Below, piece after piece: positions 45,216 to 55,945 of a DNA stretch of 64,000 nucleotides (positions within the stretch are counted from its first letter, which is position 1; every line of letters begins with the position of its first letter). The position numbers and the translations under genes are program-made. Below the pieces are notes generated by a model. It worked only from the letters and a program-made list of their open reading frames with translations, was not told the DNA's origin and did no database searches. Source of the stretch: Tridacna crocea (lineage: Eukaryota > Mollusca > Bivalvia > Cardiida > Cardiidae); assembly GCA_943736015.1 (NCBI GenBank), contig OX031064.1, positions 35,577,361-35,641,360 of the forward strand. Reading direction: 5' to 3'.

Positions 45216-45673
45216 ATAAGATTTCCCCCCTCAAAATACCTTTGAAATTGCAAAATTTGGCTTTTTACTTTGGGCTTGAAATTTTCATTTCTCTTACCTA
45301 GCATGTTACGTGTTATCGCAGGTGGTTCAACAAACTTGGTTGACTTACCTTCGGTACTTTTGAACGACATACAATGGTATCATTGTAGCGAGTTCTTGAA
45401 TACTGCTTGCTTATGGTGACGCCAACGCCAAGATACCGTGGGCAAAACGCATCCCCTCTCCCCGCGCATTATTGTCAAGTTGTCTGGTTGTTTGTTTGTT
45501 GTGCAACGTACTTTTCAACATTTTTATCAATCATATTGGGGAGGCCAGTGCACCTGTCAATGCTTTTCTGGAGTGTCTTTCGCTAGTACTTCGCACATCA
45601 TGCACTCCGTGCAACTTACTGTTCTCGTTGATATTACAGTTTTCCCTCAAAGTTGGCTCTAGCAAAAAGGCCT

Positions 45674-45902
45674 TTAACCCTTTACTCCATAGATAGTCAT
45701 TTCTACTCGTTGCTTGTAGGAGCCTTTGGAAAACATTGTGGCAAAAGGTGAAATTGCTCGTGACGAGCAATTTCACCTTTTGTCACAATGTTTTCCATGC
45801 TATCAAAAGGTGTCATTTACACATAAGAAACGGCTTCATCCTTGCTGTCATTTAGAGTCAATTAGAGATGCCATAGAAATGCCTGATGGGGTAAAAGGTT
45901 AA
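45674..45902. mobile_element. TTAA hairpin MITE, GCAAAAGGTGAAATTGC subfamily
   Basis: TTAA on both sides, with ends CCCTTTACTCCATAGATA and GATGGGGTAAAAGG. The central stem is GGCAAAAGGTGAAATTGCTC and its inverse. It closely matches 21438-21666. Confidence 0.85.
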
Positions 45903-46023
45903 AGAATCTTCAAAAGTATCGACCAAGGCCAGTCTAAGCAGTCCGCACAGGCTGACCTGGGTAGAATCTTTTTGCTATTGTTAAATTTTCTGCATATATC
46001 TAAGGATCCTTTTATTGCCGATG

Positions 46024-46394
46024 GAATGCAGAGAAATAACCCTCCCCTACAAAATGACCCATGGGTCATTTCTCTACGTAGAGAAATGACCCATTGGTCA
46101 TTATTCAACGTACAGAAATGACTCTCTGGGGTAATTTCTCTACGTAGATTGATGACCCGGGTCATTCCTCTATGTAGAGAAATGACTCTCTGGGATCATT
46201 TCTCTATGTAGAATAATGACCTGGGTCATTCCTCTACGTAGTGAAATGACCCATGGAGAGAAAATCTCTTAAAGATTTGGCCGGTATAATGCGTAGAAAT
46301 GACCCTCCCCTACAAAATGACCCATGGGTCATTTCTCTACGTAGAGAAATAACCCATGGGTCTTTTTGTAGGGGAGGGTCATTTCTCTGCATTG
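46024..46394. repeat. Nested palindrome array (ATGACCCATGGGTCAT and TCTCTACGTAGAGA)
   Basis: Two alternating palindromes fill the block: ATGACCCATGGGTCAT-like and TTTCTCTACGTAGAGAAA-like. The outer edges are inverted (GCAGAGAAATAACCCTCCCC with GGGGAGGGTCATTTCTCTGC), and an internal copy of the left edge lies at about 46293. A transposon-like element that grew by internal duplication is likely. No coding. Confidence 0.85.
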
Positions 46395-46467
46395 CACCGG
46401 CTGTCAGACAAAATTGATTTTTATGGACTTATGTTTATATATGAAGAGTCCCTTGGTGTAAGCCGGA

Positions 46468-46790
46468 CCCCGGTAGCTCAGTCGGTAGCGTGCAGGACAT
46501 GAGAACACGGGTTAGATCCCTGGCCACGAGCCCTGGCTCGGCCAATGTCTTTCCGAGGATTAATGATTGTCATGGCAACAGGATTCATTCTTCTCCCACT
46601 TCTGACCATTGTTTCGATGATGATCATGCGGGAAAGCAGCCATTGGCGTGGAAAGAAAATTGTGCGAAGTACTAGTAAAAAGAAATACCAGGAATGCATG
46701 GATAGGTGCACTGGCCGCCGCAATTTAACTGAAATAATGTTGAAAACGACATTAAACACCATTCAATCAATCAATCAATCAATCCTTGAG
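46468..46790 (+). mobile_element. Full-length tRNA-derived SINE
   Basis: The head CCGGTAGCTCAGTCGGTAGC (A box) and GGGTTAGATCCCTGG (B box) form a tRNA-like pol III promoter. A conserved body follows with CGAGGATTAATGATTGTCAT and GGATAGGTGCACTGGCCGCC, then a tail GTTGAAAACGACATTAAACA ending in (ATCA)n at about 46765-46785. A second copy lies at 60740. This tail type is common in molluscan SINEs. Confidence 0.85.
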
Positions 46791-46967
46791 AAAATCCATC
46801 ACGGATATGCACAGAGATATCCCTTCTGTGTCAGGGCCTGGCTCGTACATAAGTTTAAAAGAAAAAGATGGAGACCTTTTTAGATGAGTCGCGGGACGGA
46901 GAGTCGCCTATCATACCAGAGAATTCGATCCCGTGATTAACGGATCCCACTGTCAGAACTAACCACA

Positions 46968-47050
46968 CCACTGCTCCGCGGAGGAGCAGGCTAATCTGGG
47001 ACAAAACTTTACGCAAACGTCCGAATGCTCCTCTTTCTGCAGGCCATTTA
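46968..47050. mobile_element. Right-end fragment of the GC-rich hairpin MITE
   Basis: AGGCTAATCTGGGACAAAAC then TTTACGCAAACGTCCGAATG and TGCAGGCCATTTA match the right third of the element at 6161-6434. A (CTT)n microsatellite follows at 47067-47088. Confidence 0.65.
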
Positions 47051-47299
47051 TAGAAGACAAACACAAACTTCTTCTTCTTCTTCTTCTTTTGTAACGATGG
47101 CAAGGATTTGGTTTACTGAATTACTTGACACAGCTTGACCTTTAAAGATCGAAAGAAAAAAGATCGAGCATTAGAAGAACGGGAAAGGACTTAATTGAAC
47201 AGCAAGGAAATTTGTGCTGTCCTTGTAAAAGGTTTCAAGCCTGAATTTTTAAAACTCGATATGTCCACAATAAACCTTTTAATTCACTCCTTCAAGCAT

Positions 47300-47410
47300 G
47301 AGGTCCTCCGTGGCTCGGTTGTTACTGTGATGGATTAGTAATCTGGAAATCCTGGTTTGATCCCCGCGGGTAGCATTTCTTTCTGGAGGGAGCGCCATTT
47401 CACCTTGCTG
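47300..47410 (+). mobile_element. tRNA-like SINE head
   Basis: CCGTGGCTCGGTTGTTACTG is A-box-like and CCTGGTTTGATCCCCGC is B-box-like, at tRNA-like spacing, followed by a non-tRNA body. It differs from the SINE at 46468. Confidence 0.5.
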
Positions 47411-47780
47411 AGTTCTAACCTCGTACTGATTGAACCCAAACGAGGTCTGAATAAGAGAGGTATTGTCGTCATATCAAGGGGTTAGGGCAAGACTATTGTA
47501 AGTGCATAAACAATGTATATGCACTTACAATATTCTTGCACTTACCCCTCGAATTATGACTGAAATTGGTTAAATACTAGAAAATGAAAATTATTCAAAG
47601 AAACATTCAAACGATTCTTTATTTGCTACATAATCCAAGTATCCTTAATCACTTGAAATATTCTAATATAATGAACACGACGGGAAAAAAAAAGAACGTC
47701 ACCACAAATCCTGAATAAAAACAGAATGATATGAGAAAAGCCAGAAGGGACGGAAGGAAGGTTGTCTGGAATTTATTACT

Positions 47781-47996
47781 TTAACTCTTTACCAGAGGAC
47801 AAAATTTTGGACTAGTCCAAATTGAAAGCAAAATAATCGTGAGTCAGAAATTGAAATTTGATTTTGAACATATAGAAAACATTGTGGAAAAAGGAGAAAA
47901 TGCTGGTTACCAGCATTTTCTCCTTTTCCCACAATGTTTTCAAAAGGCTTCTATTTCAGGGTCGTTAAAACTCGGGTTTGTGTGGTAAAGGGTTAA
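47781..47996. mobile_element. TTAA hairpin MITE, copy
   Basis: TTAA flanks, with ends CTCTTTACCAGAGGAC and TTGTGTGGTAAAGGG, and an intact central stem. About 15 bases of the left body are deleted. Confidence 0.8.
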
Positions 47997-48353
47997 AATG
48001 GTAATTAGACAGGAACCCGCAAAGTTCCAAGCAATTATTTCAAGTAAGTAAATCATGGAACATGTGTAAATAATTCGATAAGTCGTGCTTCAGGAAAAGG
48101 AGTCATATACGTGATTCGAAAGACAATTGCACAAAGCAATTTGTCGTCTACTGTGTGGAGGGGTATATTTTTCTCAAATCGGCTTTTCCATGGAGTGGAA
48201 TGGTCTCTTGAAATGCTGGAGATTCACGACAGCAAAATGTTTCTACCGTGTTTCGACTATGGTTTCAATAATAGTCTGCCTGCGAAGGTTATCATATATA
48301 GGTCGATACTTCTTGCAAGTTTTATTTAACCCATTTTTTCACACAATATAGCT

Positions 48354-48567
48354 TTAACTCATTACCAAACGTCAAGAATTTAGGTTTGTCCAAATCGAAA
48401 GCATTTGCAGACCACAAAATAAAAGTTTGAAATTTGTTTTGAGAGGGGTAGAAAACACTGTGGAGAAAATGCTGGTTACCTTTCTCTTTTCTCCTTTCTC
48501 CACAAAGTTTTCAATAGGCTTTTTTCTCAGGGTCGTCAAAAGTAGAAACTGTGTGGTAATTGGTTAA
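48354..48567. mobile_element. TTAA hairpin MITE, shortened stem
   Basis: TTAA flanks, with ends CTCATTACCAAACGTC and TGTGTGGTAATTGG. The central stem is shortened and rearranged (GTGGAGAAAATGCTGG facing TTTCTCCTTTCTCCAC). Confidence 0.8.
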
Positions 48568-49610
48568 TGTAGGAAAACTGGATTATTTTTTCATCGTTAA
48601 AGAAGCAAGAGTTACAAAAATTTCAGATTTTGAAAAGATTCCAAGCTCTTAAAGATACCATTTGATTTGCTGGGATTTTTTTTACGTTTGAACTTTTTTT
48701 CAAATCTGGACACAATTATTCAAATTAGAACATAGGATGAAAGAGCACCTGGATATTGTTATGTATATGGTTTTTTGATCAAGAGAATAAAAGTGATCGA
48801 ACTCGGTTTCATCCGATCTTTACTCAAGCAACTGACCTGATCCGGCTGCAAAGAAATACTAACATTGGTAATGCTTCATTTGTCTTGATTTATCTTGATG
48901 TATTTCATGCCTGTGTGATGCCAGCGTACAGTGTTCAAGCTTGGTGGTATCGTCATGTTGTGTTATTTAGTTGTTTTATTTTTTTCTTTTGATCTATACA
49001 TTTAGTACAATCCTTTGTCATGACTCATGAAAATATATTTTTCTTTCTCCAAATCTCAAATAAGTCTGTAGCAAGCGATGAATGTAGTTACCTAACACAG
49101 GTTCTTTTCTGAACCAAACACGAAAACAGGAGATTTTGCTAATGACATAGATCAGACTGAAGGACTTATACCGTCCCCTTGTTCTGTCAAACCGACAAGA
49201 ACATCCAGTCTGATCTAGGACCTACACTTTTCGATGAGGAGATATCTCGCCCCCCTTCCCCCCCCCCCCCCGCCCCCCTTCCCCACCCCACAAAAAAATG
49301 TTTAGCAAAATTTGGGTTTTTAATATCAGTTTTGAAAGCTTCATTAAACATATTTAGAGTGATACTGTTTGATAGAAAGCTCTATGGCCACAGAGGTCGT
49401 CTGTCTGTGATACTATCAAAGTTTTCTATTGGAACTGAATTATTTGCATCAAGTAATAACTTACTTTTGCCGAGAAGCTCACTTGTCGAAAGTTTTTGTT
49501 TGAAAGTACGTTGAAAGGCGCACGTGTATGGTCCTAGGTACAAAGGTATTTTAGCGACACATTGGGTTCATTGTATCTCCGTGAGGCATCATACCAAACA
49601 AGTCGTCTTT

Positions 49611-50195
49611 TGGCCTGCAACACATGAAAGGGGCATTCAGACATTTGCGTAAAGTGTCGTTTCGGATTAGCCTGCGCAGTGCGCGCAGGCTAATCCGAAA
49701 CGACACTTTCCGTTTTTATGTAACTTTCTGTTTTGCACAAGTCTACTGCAACACAAATTCCAGCGTACTGTGTACCGCGCAGGCTTATCCGAGACGGACA
49801 CTTTAAGGTAGCGCAATATGGAATGAAATTTCTTATTAGTTGATAAATAAGGATTTATACTGATGTAATATTTTTGCACATTTCCAACCGACCAGAAATT
49901 GATTTGATGTCCATCTTGAAATTATTTGTTGATATTTTGTTATTGTTCAGAAAAGGGAGGTAATTATTTTCTCCGTTTGTAATGAGAATAGAGTGGCCTT
50001 AGGTTTTTAAATGATAAATCTTAGAAGGAAAAAATGGAAAAAGTAGCTCGGTCAAAGTTGTACAATAATACTCAATCGTAGCAACCTTTTAAGGATAATG
50101 AATTATTATAGTGGAAATAGCTGTTTTCCATTAGAATGGTGCCACTTTAAGTAAAATGTCGGAATGCCCCTTTTCGCGTGTTGCAAGTCATATAA
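49611..50195. mobile_element. GC-rich hairpin MITE split by another insertion
   Basis: The left part (49611-49807) has the terminal TGGCCTGCAACACATGAAAG, one complete hairpin and part of the second. The right end (50143-50195) resumes with AATGTCGGAATGCCCCTTTT. The interruption is flanked by CACTTTAAG on both sides. Confidence 0.75.
49808..50142. mobile_element. ~335-bp element G inserted in the MITE, with a target duplication
   Basis: Bounded by CACTTTAAG at 49799-49807 and 50143-50151, a 9-base (possibly 8-base) duplication of host MITE sequence. It includes AAATAAGGATTTATACTGAT and AAAAGGGAGGTAATTATT. A second copy fills the right edge of the window. No coding and no clear inverted ends. 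An 8-base duplication would suit a hAT-type element, an inference. Confidence 0.7.
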
Positions 50196-50239
50196 CTATT
50201 GACCCATAAAATCCAATTTGCCTAACAAACTATTGTATT

Positions 50240-50468
50240 TTAACTCTTTACCACACGAGAAAATTTTAGACTGGTCCAAATTGAAAGCATTTGCAGACGA
50301 CAAAATAAAAGTGACTAAAAAATAGAAATTTGTTCTAGGAAGGGTAGAAAACACTTAGGGAAAAGGAGAAAATGCTGGTTATCAGCATTTTCTCCTTTTC
50401 CCATAGTGTTTTCAAAAGGCTTCTTTCTCAGGGGCGTCAAAAGTAGGGATTGTGTGGTAATGGGTTAA
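50240..50468. mobile_element. TTAA hairpin MITE, copy
   Basis: TTAA on both sides, with ends CTCTTTACCACACGAG and TTGTGTGGTAATGGG. The stem is intact but for compensating changes (CACTTAGGGAAAAGG facing CCTTTTCCCATAGTG). A partial family C hairpin follows. Confidence 0.85.
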
Positions 50469-51080
50469 GGGAGAATGGTCCTTTGGAAATTGATCAAAAG
50501 CAAAGCTTGTCGACCCAGGTAAGCCTGCACGGAATGCGAAGGTATCGACAAAAATCGATGCGTTTTACAGATGCATTAAGCCCCCTTTTCATGGAACTTG
50601 CTCATTTCCGTTTTATCTTTGCCCGATTCTGCGCAGTTGTAAAACCCATTACAATAATACATGAACAGTTATGTGAACTTCAGTCGGGAAAAGCTACTAA
50701 TATCTGTCAATATTTCAAAGCCGTTAAAGGTGAAAATACCTCAACATTGTGGACAATGTATACCAAAGATTAGACCTCCATTTTGATGCAGTCTGATCTC
50801 GATATTCACTGTCCACAAGATCAAATGTATTTGTTATATGAACACTAAGGGTAAAGATATGATATCTGGGCTCACGCTTCGTCTTGGTTGTGCTTGATAG
50901 GTCACTGTCTTACATCATAAAATATGGATGACCTTCGGCATTCTATATTGCTTAGATCTCAGCATGGGGTCACAAGAAAATATGTACAATTATCTATTTC
51001 TGTGACATAATCAGTAAATTTAACCCTAAACCGTTCTATAGATCAAATATGTATTGTCAGCCAGGAAAATTAACAAATTT

Positions 51081-51166
51081 ATAACGTCGGTGTGCTTCCA
51101 AAACCTCGTAACTACAGCTTGTAACAAGCTGTAGTTACGAGGTTTTGGAAGCACACCGACGATAAA
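51081..51166. mobile_element. Near-perfect palindromic element, copy 1
   Basis: TAACGTCGGTGTGCTTCCAA then AACCTCGTAACTACAGCTTG is followed, after a three-base loop, by its inverse ending CACCGACGATA. Arms are about 40 bases with almost no mismatch. The second copy at 57159 has compensating changes in both arms (GTCGATTTGC / GCAAACCGAC). Confidence 0.85.
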
Positions 51167-52317
51167 TCATTTTGTGGAACCAAATTGTTTTTAGTTAAAG
51201 GCTCTAGACATACGAGCTTAGCATAATTATGAAGAATTATGGATGCGAAATCAAACCGCATGTTTTGTGCTGTCTTGTCTTGTTCTATATACAGTCTGCA
51301 ATTGCACCTTTGACCCTACAAATTCCCTAAGGACTTAACAATTTGTTTACTTTGTGCATTTGCAAGTACATCCATACCAGCAGTGTTATTTTGAGAGGAT
51401 ACAGAGAGAACATGTCCAACGAGGTTGAACGTGCTGGGTGGAAGGAATGTGTGGTAGTTACCTAACATTTTTATGTTTTGTTCCTCTACCAAACTATTTT
51501 GTGTTTTGTTTGGATGGAGTGTGCCATATCATGAGTTTTGTTTTTCTGCCTGTGGGTCTCCCTACCGGCCAGACTTGGGCTAGCTTTAAACATGCAACCG
51601 TTTCCCAATCTGTTTTTCTCTTTAATAGAAAACGGAATGGTTGGTAAATAGGGACTTTCGTTGGCAGTTTTCGACGGCTGATTGAAAGATGTATATACAT
51701 AATTCACTGTAGCAGTTCGACAATGTAACTGAATCTTCCACAATGTGAAGTTCAATAATTTCAAAGCGCAAGCATACTTAGGACCATATGCCTCATAGTA
51801 GTTCCAGTACTCTTTAGTCAACCTTGCATACAGTCTTCATATGTTTGCTGCATTCTGAAAAATCTCATATGGAAGATTCCAACGTCAGATTGTTGACCTT
51901 CAGCAGCCAATCTCTATTTGTTTGGAACGTTAGCTGTACTTTTAACCGTTCTAATAGATAACCTTTGTTTGTCATGGTGTTCACGTCATCGGTCCTGTGT
52001 AATAGTTGCTCTTTAAACAGTACAATTCTATTTTTAAACACGAACGAAAACAATCAAAAGAAATATTACATTTTTTTTCCATTCTATATCTCCCCCGTTC
52101 AAAGATAAGTCACGTGTGAGTCAGAGATTTTGGGCAGTTATTTGAGTACAAGTCCACTGCACTGGGTTACCGTTTGAGTACCAAGTACAGAAAATGTTCG
52201 TTTTACGGACACTGTCGGTAAAGTTCATATTGTACAGCCCGTGCGGTCTGAATCTTTGTCTACCATTTCTGTAAGGTAGTGTTACCAAAGTTTTGCTAGA
52301 TGTTATAATATCTGATT

Positions 52318-52765
52318 TTATTTCATGCTTTCCGGTGGGATATCCAGAAATAGCAGTGAAAATATTTTTCGATCTTACACTGGTACCACCAGTGAAAATA
52401 CCGATTTTCACGTTCTTGTTGCCTAGGTAAATTGCGCATGCCTAACAACCAGATGGGAAATATGACGTCATATACCTTACACTTCTCGCGCTTGACGTAA
52501 CGTTGCTATGCGGGAGGGGTACGCCACGGGGATTAAGGGAAAAGAATTGTACTGAATTTGATAAAGCTCCTCCCAGAAAGGGTTAAAAGCATAAAATAAA
52601 TAGAATATTTGTTTTTTTTTTTTCAGTGAAAGATCGAAATTTATTTCATCTCGTGAACACCATCGGTAATATTTTCACGAGTGGCTGCGCCACTCGTGAA
52701 AATATTACCGATGGTGTCCACTCGATGAAATAAATTTCGATCTTACACCGAAAAAAAAACAAATA
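52318..52765. repeat. Dispersed repeat with long hairpin (family H, copy 2)
   Basis: It matches 43945-44390 closely: TTTCATGCTTTCCGGTGGGA at the left, CTCCTCCCAGAAAGGGTTAA in the middle, and the terminal hairpin around GGCTGCGCC, with arms AGATCGAAATTTATTTCATC. A 12-base poly-T separates the middle from the hairpin. Confidence 0.8.
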
Positions 52766-52875
52766 TCCTCTATGTACATTTTATTTTCATGTTGTTATAT
52801 CTTCTGTTTTCATATTTTACCGGAAGACAAAACATTCTTTTTTTTTTTTAAATTGAAAGCCACTTGAGACGATAA

Positions 52876-53142
52876 GGCTTGCAATACGTGAAAAGGGACA
52901 TTCGGACATTTGCGTAAATTGTCGTCTCGGATTAGCCTGCGCAGTCTGCGCAGGCAAATCCGAGAAGGCACTTTACGACTACATTTGATTTTGTGCTATA
53001 GTAAACTTGTGCAAAACAGAAAATTACATTAAAACGGAAAGTGTCGTTTCGGTAAAGCCTGTGCGGACTGCGCACGCCGATCCGAGACGGCACTTTACGA
53101 CAATGTCTGAATGCTCCTTTTTGCGTGTGCAGGCCAATTATA
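52876..53142. mobile_element. GC-rich hairpin MITE, near full-length copy
   Basis: The left terminus AAAAGGGACATTCGGACATT, two hairpins on AGCCTGCGCAG / CTGCGCAGGC, the spacer GTGCAAAACAGAAAATTAC and the right terminus AATGTCTGAATGCTCCTTTT match 6161-6434 in layout. Confidence 0.8.
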
Positions 53143-53183
53143 TGGAACATGTCTCAAATTGGAAAACTTGGCTTTTGAATAGA

Positions 53184-53593
53184 TTAACCCTTTCCCAAAC
53201 GGCAAATTTTGGACCAGACCAAATTGAAACCATTCTGAAGGTGTCAAATAAACAGTTGCTAAAAATATGATTTTTCTATATGACAGGGTAGAAAACATAG
53301 TGGGAAAAGGATAAAATGTTGGTTACCAGCATTTTCTCCTTTTCCCACAATGTTTTCAAAAGGCTTCTATTCCTGACCCGCAAATTTTGCACCAGGACAC
53401 ATTGAAAGCATTCTGAAGGTGACAAATCAACAGTTGTTAAAAATATGATTTTTCTATATGACAGGGTAGAAAACATTGTGGGAAAAGGAGAAAATGCTGG
53501 TTACCAGCATTTTCTCCTTTTCCCACAATGTTTTCAAAAGGCTTCTATTCCTGACCCGTAAAAATCAGGGAAACTTGTTTGAGAAAGGGTTAA
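53184..53593. mobile_element. TTAA hairpin MITE with internal tandem duplication
   Basis: TTAA flanks, with ends CCCTTTCCCAAACGGC and TTTGAGAAAGGG. Inside, a segment of about 180 bases with the whole hairpin is duplicated (stems at about 53290-53356 and 53470-53535). The unit boundaries fall at CTATTCCTGACCCG. It shows how a hairpin element can be copied internally, perhaps by replication slippage. Confidence 0.85.
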
Positions 53594-53935
53594 AATATAG
53601 ATGGAAAAGAGAAAAAAGTTGCCGATGTTTCAAAAGACGTCTTCCTCGTGGATGAAAAATCACGTGATCGTTTCGATAATGTTGTGAAATGACGTAAACA
53701 TCTCCAGCCTCTAGACAAATACGACTGTTTGTATGGTAACATGTGTTTCTGAGCGGATAAAATACATGGTGGGAAAAGGGGAAAGTGGTGATTCCAGCAT
53801 TTTCTCCCCCTTCCTACAATGTTTTCGAAAAACTTGCATTTGGTCGTGCAAGCATTTGATCTTTTTGATGCGGAGTTAACTCCTCTACTAATGCTTTAAA
53901 ACTTTACTGCCAAACACGACTCACTGGCCCTTTGC

Positions 53936-53998
53936 AGACAGTGTAGATCAAGATCAGACTGCACAGGACGTGCAGGCTGATCTTGGATCTGCTCTGTT
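53936..53998. repeat. GATCAGACTGCA hairpin repeat
   Basis: AGATCAAGATCAGACTGCAC faces GTGCAGGCTGATCTTGGATC across AGGAC, followed by TGCTCTG. This is one of the cleanest copies of the family. A weaker one lies at 54400-54445. Confidence 0.75.
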
Positions 53999-54103
53999 TG
54001 ATAAGGAGCTGTCTTTCCGTATAAAGTACCATTGAAATACTAAAACTTGGATTTTTACTGTCCGCTTGTAAGTTTCGTCTGAGATTATATAGCCAGATAC
54101 CAG

Positions 54104-54331
54104 TTAACCGTTTCCCAAACGGCAAATTTTGGACCAGACCAAATTGAAAGCATTTTGCAGATGACAAATTCACAGTTGCTAAAAGATGATTTTTCTATAT
54201 GATAGGGTAGAAAACATTGTGGGAAAAGGAGAAAATGCTGGTTACCAGCATTTTCTTCTTTTCTCACAGTGTTTTCTAAAGACTTCTATTCCTGTCCCGT
54301 AAAAGCCAGAAACTGTTTTGGAAAGGCTTAA
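54104..54331. mobile_element. TTAA hairpin MITE, CCCTTTCCCAAACGGC subfamily
   Basis: TTAA flanks, with ends CCGTTTCCCAAACGGC and GTTTTGGAAAGGC, and a stem with a few changes on the right arm. Confidence 0.85.
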
Positions 54332-55451
54332 AAGGTCTAACAGCTGATTTCAACAACAACTAATGATGGTTTTGGTCAAAATCTGAACGATGAAGATTCT
54401 AGATCAAACTGTGCACTCTCTTCAGGCTGATCGTGATATACGATGGCCCCCAAAACTCCTCATAGATGGGCACTGACAATAAATAGGGCTTCAGGACACG
54501 AAGGAGTCCAACCTCATGACGAATTCGTTCTTTTGTATAGAGCTATACGTGATACCATATATCGTATCTATCATTAGTGGATGATCGACGTAAAATGTCA
54601 ATGGTCTCCCCGAATGCTCCGTAGAATTATTTTCGGAAATAGAAACTTCTCGGCGGGACAGCTCCCGTCTTGACAAAGAGAAGGTATTTTTCTTTCACTG
54701 CAGCGCCAAAAGGTCAAAGGTCATGCTTTATAAGAAATATGCAACGTGTCTGGTTTTGTATGGTTCATATACGGTATCTATTATTATGATGTTATAGCTA
54801 TTGTTTGTGTTCATAAATTTGCTGTGCATGTCTCCTTAAAAACTTTTGTAATGGTTTAAAGGTGGGTATCTAGAATTTTCACATCCCGCCAAATTGAAAA
54901 ATACATATATCACTGAAATTTATATGATAAAACAATACAAATCATCAATAATTATGAATCATGAAAGTACAATTTAAAAAAAAAAATGATGGTATTCCCC
55001 TAAGAGGCTACGTGGCCTCTTAAGCTATTTTTAGATTTCCCACCAAAAAATAAAAAAGAGCATTGTGGGAATGTTTAGTGACTGGCACGTGACTAATGAC
55101 TCTGAAATTCCATGACATAACAAACATGTAATTATTTTCCATACTGTCTTCTTCGAACGCGATGTTTGAAGCTTCGTCTGTATATTTCCGATGTGTAAAT
55201 GAGTGAGTTTCTTATGTAAAAATAGAACATGTTTCCCGTCGGTGTGAACCTGGGCCGTAGTAAATCTCTAATTTCTCAAGTTTTCGGATGGTTTTTGACT
55301 ACTGGTGTTTTATGAATGAAAATTATAAGGTTTCTGGAGTATAAGGATGAATTTTTTGTATTCTTGTAAAATTTCTGTCCAAAAATCTGGAGGGCCACCT
55401 TTAAAGTAGATCTACATTTATATATGATCCATGCTGAGTGAAAGAAGGCGA

Positions 55452-55590
55452 TTAAAGCAGCTCCAAAAAGTATCGACCCAGATCAGCCAGCGCAGTCCGC
55501 GCAGGCTGACCTTGGTCGAAACTTTCCGCTTTGGGTAAATTTCCTGTATGTCAAAGGACCTGTCTACCTCATTATTAGTAGGTTGTGAGA
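55452..55590. repeat. Family C hairpin repeat
   Basis: AAAAAGTATCGACCCAGATC then AGCCAGCGCAG faces CGCGCAGGCTGACCTTGGTC. The tail TATGTCAAAGGACCTGTCTA then CCTCATTATTAG matches the other copies. Confidence 0.75.
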
Positions 55591-55689
55591 CAAGATTTGT
55601 TTTTCTTGATCCATGGTCTGATCTAATTATCAAAGTAGCAAACACAGGAGACTTTTTAGGTTTTCAGTACTAGTGAGGCATTTGGATGC

Positions 55690-55945
55690 TTATCTAAAGA
55701 TCACAACGAGGATAATTCTGTAGCGCACCAAAACAGACATAGATAAAATTACGAGGGATGAACATGGAAGATTCTATGAAGGAAAATCATACACCGATCA
55801 CATTCTGACATACGTTTACCAGTCACTGGAATGGTAATCATCGCCGGGCATCAACTTGATCGACTTCCGCAAGGCCTTCAATATAGGTACAGATAGGTAC
55901 GATGACGTCATAGCTGCTCTCCTACGAATAGACGGAGCCACCTGT
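55690..55945 (+). pseudogene. LINE reverse transcriptase scrap
   Basis: In the plus direction the pieces RDEHGRFYEGKSYTDHIL and then INLIDFRKAFNI resemble the stretch of non-LTR retrotransposon RT that precedes and includes the FxDFxKAFD block. A frameshift separates the pieces and the rest of the domain is missing. Inactive fragment. Confidence 0.5.

Noticed and set aside
46545..46883. Plus-strand frames of up to 112 codons at 46.5-46.9 kb
   Set aside because: They are translations of the tRNA-derived SINE and its (ATCA)n tail. The same shadow frames appear in the second copy at 60.7-61.0 kb.
49245..49295. C-rich tract as a possible regulatory element
   Set aside because: Simple-sequence C and CA runs beside a half hairpin repeat; no pattern beyond low complexity.
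43837..52411. Identical short frames (MKIGIFTGGTSVRSKNIF) in two places on the minus strand
   Set aside because: Both lie in copies of dispersed repeat H. The shared protein follows from shared DNA, the C-terminal parts differ, and no splice or start support exists.
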